Positions 56,748 to 64,000 of a DNA stretch of 64,000 nt are shown piece after piece (position 1 is the stretch's first letter; every line of letters starts with the position of its first letter). The notes under the pieces are model-generated. The model ran no database searches. It was not told the DNA's origin and saw nothing but the letters and a program-made list of their open reading frames with translations. The translations under genes and the position numbers were made by a program. The stretch is from Aegilops tauschii subsp. strangulata (lineage: Eukaryota > Streptophyta > Magnoliopsida > Poales > Poaceae), in contig NC_053038.3 in assembly GCF_002575655.3 (NCBI RefSeq), forward strand, positions 139,950,885-140,014,884, written 5' to 3'.

Positions 56748-56829
56748 AGCCCATTGATGGAGGCATACGTTGAGGAAGTGAGAATATTGGAGGAGCGCTT
56801 TGACGGATTGCAAATAGAGCACGTACCTC

Positions 56830-57838
56830 GTGCGAAAAACAACATTCCAGCAAGGATTCTATTGGCCCACAGCCCTCCAAGATGCGGTTGAGCTAGTCAC
56901 CAGATGTGAAGCCTACCAGTTCCATTCAAAGAATATCCACCTACCTGCCCAAGCTCTTCAGACAATTCCTTTATCATGGCCATTTTCGGTTTGGGGGCTC
57001 GATATCCTCGGCTACTTTCCCCGAGCAATCGGGGGGTTTGAATTCTTGTTCGTTGATGTCGACAAGTTTACAAAGTGGCCAGAAGTGACTGCCGTGAGAA
57101 AGGTGACCGCATAGTCAACTATCAAGTTCTTGAAAGAATTGGTGTGTTGTTTTGGAGTCCCGGCAAGGATCATTACCGACAACGGCACCCAATTCACGAG
57201 CCGCGCCTTCATGCAATATGTTCATCCCCTCGAAAACAAGATCTCATTTGCCTCTATCGCACATCCCAGGAGCAATGGGCAAGCTGAGAGGGTCAACGCG
57301 GAAGTGTTCAGAGGACTCAAGACAAGAACCTTTGATACGTTGTAGAAGCACGGCAGGCGGTGGATCGATGAGCTAACGGTAGTTCTCTGGTCCCTCAGAA
57401 TGACACCAAATCGAGCTATCGGGCAGACTCCCTTCTCCCTAGTCTATGGGGCAGAAGCAGTTATCCCCACAGAACTCATTTACGGGTCGCCTCAAGTGCT
57501 TGCCTACGATGAAGTGGCGCAAGATCAACACCGGCGTGACGACGTTGTGCTACTCGAGGAGAACCGTCTCTGGGCTGCTACGCGTGCTGCATGCTATCAG
57601 CAGGCCCTGCCTCGCTATCATAGCCACAGGGTTCATGTTCGGTGTTTTGTGGAAGGGGACCTTGTCCTTAGGCGCGCTCAGTCCGTCAAGGGTACAAACA
57701 AGTTGACACCAAAGTTGGAAGGCCCTTACCGGGTACTATGAGTCACCAGACCTGGCGCTGTTCGTCTGGAGACCGAAGATGGCATTCAATTGCAAAACTC
57801 TTGGAATATTGAGCATCTCCGTAAGTTCTACCCGTAAG
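56830..57838 (+). pseudogene. Level 1 integrase
   Basis: The N-terminal zinc region is mostly lost: QQGFYWPTALQDAVELVTRCEAYQ. The core follows: WGLDILGYFPRA (first D), IITDNGTQFTS (second D) and SNGQAERVN (E). Internal stops at TAG 57111 and TAG 57343 and a stop at 57739 break the frame. Catalytic sites are readable, so decay is mainly by nonsense mutation. Confidence 0.75.
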
Positions 57839-59988
57839 GCGCGGCTGTCGGGCCCTGCCCGGCAGCCACCCTTTTGTACATGCCTTGCCTCAGTTGCATG
57901 TAACCCCTTATACAAAGCCAGGCGATGACCCTGAGCAACTGAGAAATAAACGAAGCGCTGGGGGCCCCCGACCAAGTTGCATGCATGCATGAGCATTCCA
58001 AGAGCATTGCATAAGCATCTACATATGCATATAGATAGGATCACATCTTGCATCATTCCCATCTGCATGAAGCTGCAGGTTCCTGCCGTGAACTTGGCCT
58101 CCACAAGGAGTTGGGAAGATGGACCAGTGCTGTGATCCCCCGCAAGCCAGGCAGATAAGTTCTACCTCTTGTCCATAAGTGTTTTGTAAGATGGGGCTTG
58201 TGCATAAGAAAACCTTGCCACTCTTGGAAACTTAGGTGCTCCCATCCTTGGCTCAAACGTTGCTTCAGTCAAGATGGTCGCAGTGGCCTTTGGTAAAAGA
58301 GGTTGGCGGGGGGCTGGTCCCTTTGTTTTTTGCCCGGTAGGCTCAGTTCTGAAGCAAACAAAATCAAAAGGGTACCGGCAGGATAGCCTGCCGGGGAAGA
58401 CTCGTTTACTTAAACTAAAGAGGCATCCCACCTCTGCATGGACATATACATGCACAAGTTCCTGGCAAGGTTCATCTTTTTCATTAATATCCTGATAATA
58501 CAAGAACAAGCATTACCGAACACAAACATGGACTCGAGAGATTACATCATTCAAATTAAAATTTGGCAAGTGCCGGAAAGTTTAAAATTGGAAAAAGATA
58601 AGTGCCCCATAAACTCCTCTCCATGTCCCTCTTGTCCCAGGTAGTGCGGTGGGAAGACAAGAGGGCGGGACACAGACTGGCACAACGCCACACCGATCCC
58701 GTCAGGGCCTACCGAACACAGCCTAACAAGATCGGGAGTGGCGAGGATACGAAGGAGGAGAGTGGAAGGAGCACCACATCAGCCCACTGGTCACCACCCC
58801 CAGGACCGGTCAAAAGGCTCTAGCACAGGCACCGGCAGGAAAGGACGTCGGAGCCTAGCTGAAAGGTCACTGGAGGAAACAAAAGCACTAGAGGAGGCGA
58901 GCCTTTCCCGGCAGCTGATAAAATGGTGATGACGACGCCGGGGAAAGAGGGGGAGAGCCAGACAGACGGGCGGCAGGTCGCCAGTATGACACGAACGCGT
59001 CGATGCTATTGTACTCCCACTGGATGGCCTGCCACCCGCCTTCTCTGTCTCCCCTGGCTTCATATTCATCAACACCATCCCTGGGGAGCGCCGGCCTCAT
59101 GGACCGGCACCTTCTCCATAGAGACGCGGCCAGGGGGCTCGAGGCACACCGCTCCCCACCTCGGCGGGCAGGGAGGTGCGCCTCTCGGCAACATCAGCCC
59201 CATGACCTCCGGAAGAGGCAGTGCTGGGGTTATCAACGATCTCCAGCCCTGCCTCCCGGGCAAGCCCTGAGGACACCAATGACCTAGCTGCTGAGCCTGC
59301 GAGCGGAAATGACCCAGAGCCAGACACCGCACTGCCTGATGAGTAGCCGACCGGGGCGAAAGGGGCAAGCCTCTCCTCATGATGGGGGGAAGTGACATTT
59401 CCCACAACATGGACCAGACTCACTCCCCAAGCACCTACATTTGGTGATGTGAGCCTTAAACTGGAGCTCGGGGCCTAGCCCCAGGCTCTTCTCAACATAA
59501 CCAGCAGGAAGCAGAAAACAGAGGAGGGGGAACGCAAGGATGGATGACTCTCCCCTCCCTTCGCCCCTCCTTTTATAGGCGGGCCCGCGAGGGGAGCCTC
59601 TCCCTCAACAGGCGACCACCGTCCTCCTCCACCAATTCAAGCAGACCGAGCCCTCGCCTTGATGCTCTCCTGCAACACGCGCCTCCATTACCTACCCTGC
59701 GCGATGCATGCGGCGTACGTGGCTCAGGATAAGAGCGTGGTGGGAAGAGTGAATTGGCAGTTTCTACCCCATGCGTTAAAGTCATTCACGGGCCATTACA
59801 AGGGCGGCCCCACCACTATTGGCTTTACACGACACGCTGAGAAACCGAAAACTGGCCCGGACTCAAGATTAATGAAGAAGCAAAGAAGACCTCAAGAGAC
59901 CAGCCTCTTCCACACCCCTGCCTATGCACTTATTAGGGCCTACCCCGACGATGCTCGGCAACACGTTAGGGGCAGGCCCGGGGGCTTC
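57839..59988. other. Long 3' non-coding tract of level 1, with a minus-strand TATA
   Basis: 2.1 kb from the end of integrase to the 3' LTR. No convincing ORF. A minus-strand CCTATAAAAGGAGG-type box at about 59567-59582 precedes low-complexity minus-strand frames (59097-59423 and others), so an antisense unit like that of level 3 may once have existed. A polypurine tract (GGCCCGGGGGCTTC region) precedes the LTR. Confidence 0.4.
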
Positions 59989-60892
59989 TGTCGGTGCAAC
60001 AAACCCTGGGTCTGTTGCCCAAACTGTGCACAGGCACGGGAACGAGATTATGGCACCAACCCAAGTTAGAGCACAAGAAACCAAGATCTTTGAATAACCA
60101 ACATGCAGCTCAAGGGGACCAAGATCAAGCTAGAGAAGCAAGATGCCACCAGCAGAAAAACCTCCCTTGCCGGGCAGGCGAGCTCGGCGAGGGCAAGGTC
60201 ACCCCCTGGAAGAAAAGATCCTACACGTCCCGGCAGGGCCTGCCGGGACTCGCGAAGGCAAAACGACCTCACACAACTACTCCGCCATGACCCACGTCGT
60301 CAATCAGTGCGGTGTCAAGCCGCAGAGTGATTAAGTGGCAGCCACTCGCTACATGGAAGCCTCCGTCCACAGGAGATGCCTACGAACGACACCCGTCATG
60401 CGACGTGTCAAGCGAGCAGGTGCGAAGCTGGCAGCCTTGCCGGGCAAGCGACAATGTGACGTTGTGCGATGCATTTAATGCACCCTGTCAGTCTGCAGGG
60501 TTAGGTATGATAGCATTGTTTGCTATCTTATCAGTGCATAATGACTACTTTGCCATTGTTGTGACCCCTTTACCTATAAAAGGAGGCCCTTGGCAACCGT
60601 AGAGAGGGTTAGAAGGTTGGATACACACACACCGATACGCGCGTAGCCACTGGTGCCCTGGGGCGACCCTACTGGGCAAGTGTATTATGCTCCACCACCA
60701 TTTTTCCACCATCAATCCACCAAAGCAGGAGTAGGGTTTTATGCCTCACGGCAGCTCGAACCTACGTAAAATTGCCTGTGTGATCTCTATCGTGCTGCCC
60801 CATGCTCTTCTGCTCTTTGTGCAACGTGACATCCCCCTACCGAACTAGCAAGGGACCCTTCGTCCCATAGGTGGCCGTGGTTTCCCACGACA
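59989..60892 (+). repeat. 3' LTR of level 1
   Basis: 904 bp, with TATA box CCTATAAAAGG at about 60573-60583. Ends CCACGACA at 60892, followed by GGTGG. Confidence 0.9.
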
Positions 60893-60897
60893 GGTGG

Positions 60898-62013
60898 CGA
60901 GCATCAACCCCCTTGACTGTGATCCGATCCCCGTCACCCTCAACTACATTAACGGTATGTACTGGGTCGGCATGAAAATGTCTTGGATGGTGCGCGTCGA
61001 CGGTCGTGGCAGTAGGATGCTCGTGGAGGACTACACCCGGCGATTGATCCCCCTTCCTTCGATTAACACTGCACTTCTTTGGCACCGCGGCCCAGAATAC
61101 TCAGAATATTACAGTAGCCAACATCATACCAAGTTTGATTTGCTCAAGGTTGTAATCTGCCAAGTGCCCACAACATCTGCGAATTATAAAGACTTCAAGC
61201 TAATTGCGTTCTTCAACCGTGGTCTCGCCTATCTGACAGGTCACTGCGGTAAGTGGATAAATCTGCACGTCGATCGCAGGATCATACATCCTCCATGGTT
61301 CTCTGATGCCATTGAACACAAGGGCTTCATTTACGCTGTGGACTCCTTCTATGGCTGGACGTATTGCTGGCCTACTCCAGTCATCGCTACAAACGGCTGT
61401 TACAGCAGTATGTTACTTTCCTATGATATCATGATGGATTGCTTATATTACTGTCAACATTTACTAAAAAAATATTCATGCTCACAACATGTTGTTCTTA
61501 AGATTGACTATAGTACGAGCCCTTTTTTATTTGACTCCAACTTGATATGATGTTGTAGGCCGCCTGGTGTCCCTACCCTTCCTAATCCCAGAACCTTTCA
61601 AAGAAAAGCGGCATGGTAGTTGCAGGTTGTTCCTAGCTCGATCAGGTGATGGCCAACGATTGATGATCGTTCGCACGTACCAGACATGTTGTTTCGCGGA
61701 ATATAATCATAGTCACTGCAAGGTCTTTGAGCAGGATCCCAGCTTCTTTGGGCCTTCAGGAATTTTTGACCGGAGGCTGGTAAGAAGCCTTGGTACACGC
61801 TCTCTGTTTCTCGGACTGAATTATCAGATTAACTAGGAGATAACCGACGGCAAGGATCATGATGGCAGCGCGGTTTCGTTCATTAGGAAAAAATGTGTGT
61901 ACACAGCGTACCATGCATCTTTCCATGCACCATACCCTGATATGTGCCGCCAGGCTCTACAGCCCAAAGTAGGAGAGAGGGTCGCAAGTATCAGACTTCG
62001 ACCTGCTGGCTAG
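60898..62013 (+). pseudogene. F-box/DUF295 gene, 3' part (DUF295)
   Basis: The frame continues from 19536: exon 60898-61407, intron 61408-61558 (GT-AG, 151 bases), exon 61559-61836. Coding bases 241+510+278 make an exact frame of 342 codons plus stop. DUF295 sequence: MYWVGMKMSWMVRVD, FKLIAFFNRGLAYLTG, IEHKGFIYAVDSFYG, RLFLARSGDGQRLMIV and SLFLGLNYQIN. A TAG at 61834-61836 ends it, but reading on in frame for 59 codons gives VYTAYHASFHAPYPD and VASIRLRP, the family's usual C-terminus, with TAG at 62011. The gene thus has two lesions: the insertion and a nonsense codon. DUF295 proteins lack a well-defined role. Confidence 0.8.
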
Positions 62014-64000
62014 AGTTTCCCCCGTCAGGCACCCATCTGGTTCAATCCGTCAGCCAATCTCCACAGCTTATAAATAGTAACGCCTAACTGAGCCAGTTAG
62101 TTAGATGCGTACACTTGGTGTAGTAGGATTTAGTTTGATGCATACACTTGTTCTTTTTTGGTAGCCCTTCGTAATGATGGCTGATGTTTGGTTTTGAAGA
62201 GAGCGCTACGTCTTTACTCTTCTGGCCTGCTTACTACTTCTATTGCACCCCCAGCCCTGGTTACTACTGTTGTTGTTTTCAATGTACAATCAGTAGTATA
62301 TTTTGTCTGTTGGTTGGATAAATGTGTTGTTAGAACGACAAACACAATGTTTTGGAAGTCGTTGCATGGTCCGATCCTTTAGCAAGTACTATTTTTGGTA
62401 CGGAACACATTTTCCACTTGTTGATAACATGCAGCCCACTGGTGAAGGCCCAATAGAGGAGCCCATAATTAACTGGAAGGGAGGCTCTCACATGAATACA
62501 GCCCAGGTACATGCTCATGGTCCCCTAAGCATAAATAAGTAAATAAATAAAGATAAATGCTCATGCACCGGTTCTTTAAATTCACGATTTGAAAAGTCAA
62601 ATTTTAACATGAGGATATTATTTCCTATGAGAGTGTTGTTACATTCAGTCGATATTATTCTTAGGCAAAGATAGCGACCAGTCTTCTTTCTCCCACCATT
62701 TTCTTCATGCAACTAGCGGACCCATGCAAATCATAGTCAACGTCGTAAATAGTTCCGGTCCATTTTTATTTTTGATAAGAATGCCCAACACATTGGCAAC
62801 ACCACTTTATCCTCCACCTTAGTGCACTCGCCACGGCACCGCCGTCCGGCCCTATCCACATAGTGAATCGGGAGAGCACTGTAGTTGTGAGTATGACAGT
62901 ACGGACCCACCAGGTCCACTCCCGAACACAAGCAAGCTCCTCTTTTACTACTCAGATGCACCCCTCGTTTTTTTACTCTAATCCACCCTGCTGATATCTG
63001 GGACCCACATCATTGTCAACGTATAGTCAATTAACGACAGAAATGCACAATTTTTTTTGAGGATTTGTTCGGAGGAGCAGGCTATAAACTGGGTTGTGCG
63101 GTCTCAGTGGCCCGTCTAACAACATGACCAGCCCAGTAGTTTTTTCTTTGGGAAAATATGTAGCCCACTATTACCTTTTGAAGAATACCCAAGCTAGGCC
63201 TATTTGTTTTCTCCGACTTACTGGGCTGCAAATCTTTCAAGATGAGGAGGGATGCATTTCAGCCTGTCCAAAGAGTATGGGCAGTATATCTTAAAAGTAA
63301 TACCAAAGGGGTTGCAAATTCCAAAAAAATTATAGCAAATGGGCAATTAGTTTCTTTTTTGTTTTTGTTCTTCACTCATATTTTATATTTCATTGGATTT
63401 TAACATGACATAGTACTAATTTATTTTTAAATTTGTTTTAGTATCGCTACTATTTTTTGGATTAAGAATATTTTGTTCCCTAGAAAAAATATGCGAATTT
63501 TTAAAATTTCGCACATTCTTTAGTTCAATTTTTTTACCCTGGCACTGACCAGAAAATGGGCAGCAATTCTAAAAATGGAAAATGGGATGCAATAAATTTC
63601 ATATGAATTAGCAAATGGGCAGTAAATTATAAAAATAATAGCAAATGGGATGTACACGCCACAGATTTCGAGGCTGACTTGTTTACGCAAGGCTTTGTCA
63701 GTCAACACACGATTCTAGCAGCAGTAACTATTGGATGTCCATCCAACGGCCGACATGCTTCTTCAATCTCTGATCTTCCTGCTCCCGCTACCTAAACCAG
63801 CGCCCGCGGAACTACCTGCTCCCTCCTCTTGTGGCCAGCTGTGATGCCGCGCAGGCTTCACCGGCCCACCCTACTCCCTCCGCTGGCCTGGCCATCCCGA
63901 TACCCACCCGTACCTCCTGTTATTCTCCGGTGATGGCAGCCTCACGCTGCAGCTAAATCAGTCAACCATCATACTCTCCTCAATGTGGGCATCCACTGCT
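62014..64000. other. Downstream non-coding region
   Basis: No supported gene or element. A TATA-like CTTATAAATAG lies near 62067-62080. Scattered short repeats of (G)CAAATGGGC are seen at 63335, 63553, 63611 and 63641. The last 250 bases are pyrimidine-rich. Confidence 0.4.

Larger units (their letters stand above)
19537..60892 (+). mobile_element. Level 1: decayed Gypsy LTR retrotransposon, plus strand
   Basis: LTRs 19537-20451 and 59989-60892 begin TGT(A/C)GGTGC and end CA; perfect GGTGG duplications lie at 19532-19536 and 60893-60897. Domain order is gag (20551-21154, then 52621-53633), protease, RT, RNase H, integrase (54171-57838), the Gypsy order. Stops and frameshifts break every gene. 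About 12 mismatches in the first 110 aligned LTR bases, the highest of the four nested elements. It is split at 21154/52616 by level 2. A 2.1-kb non-coding tract separates integrase from the 3' LTR, as in Tat-type elements. Confidence 0.9.

Noticed and set aside
62188..62382. 64-residue frame after the F-box gene
   Set aside because: Short, no start context, no recognised sequence; likely chance.

Overview
This is a repeat-dominated window from a grass genome, most likely a Triticeae (wheat/barley/Aegilops type). The pointers are Stowaway, Tourist and hAT MITEs, a CACTA transposon with TTTGCCGTC subterminal repeats, Athila-like LTR elements whose LTRs begin TGATACGTCTCC, GT-AG introns, and genes split by deeply nested Gypsy retrotransposons. 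Nothing bacterial or organellar was seen. All family calls come from reading the sequence; no database search was possible.

Layout. (1) 1-3392 holds one GC-rich single-exon ORF of unknown function (315-956) with a TATA box and an upstream inverted repeat, then MITEs nested in MITEs and a possible Helitron end. (2) 3393-17201 is a non-autonomous Athila-like LTR element (element A, target-site duplication gaagg/aaagg). Its 3' LTR carries a 6.7-kb CACTA transposon (9595-16307) that contains a spliceable B3-domain gene and ends in a perfect 94-bp palindrome. (3) 17209-18605 holds a RING-less SINA-like E3 ligase fragment on the minus strand, cut at its 5' side by a MITE that abuts a small Helitron. 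(4) 19296-62013 is an F-box/DUF295 gene split by a 41.4-kb nest of four LTR retrotransposons. (5) 62014-64000 is non-coding.

The nest. Level 1 (19537-60892, plus, TSD GGTGG) is a decayed Gypsy element with gag, protease, RT, RNase H and integrase remnants. Level 2 (21155-52615, minus, TSD GCCGA/GCCAG) is an Athila-like element with gag and protease but no RT or integrase. Level 3 (30357-52284, minus, TSD TTTAT) keeps gag-protease plus an intron-containing antisense gene. Level 4 (38180-50990, minus, TSD GGTTC) is a Tekay/Del-type chromovirus with 4.2-kb LTRs that has lost RT and RNase H. Mismatches counted by eye between paired LTRs fall in nesting order (about 11, 6, 4 and 2 percent in short samples), so two independent clues give the same order of insertion.

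The most unusual points are: the exact frame-preserving break of the F-box gene; the palindrome at the CACTA end that includes flanking host LTR sequence; the captured B3 gene with three frame-consistent exons; an internal U3-like promoter copy in front of the third ORF of level 2; insertion of level 3 in the TATA box of the level-2 5' LTR; and the antisense gene of level 3.
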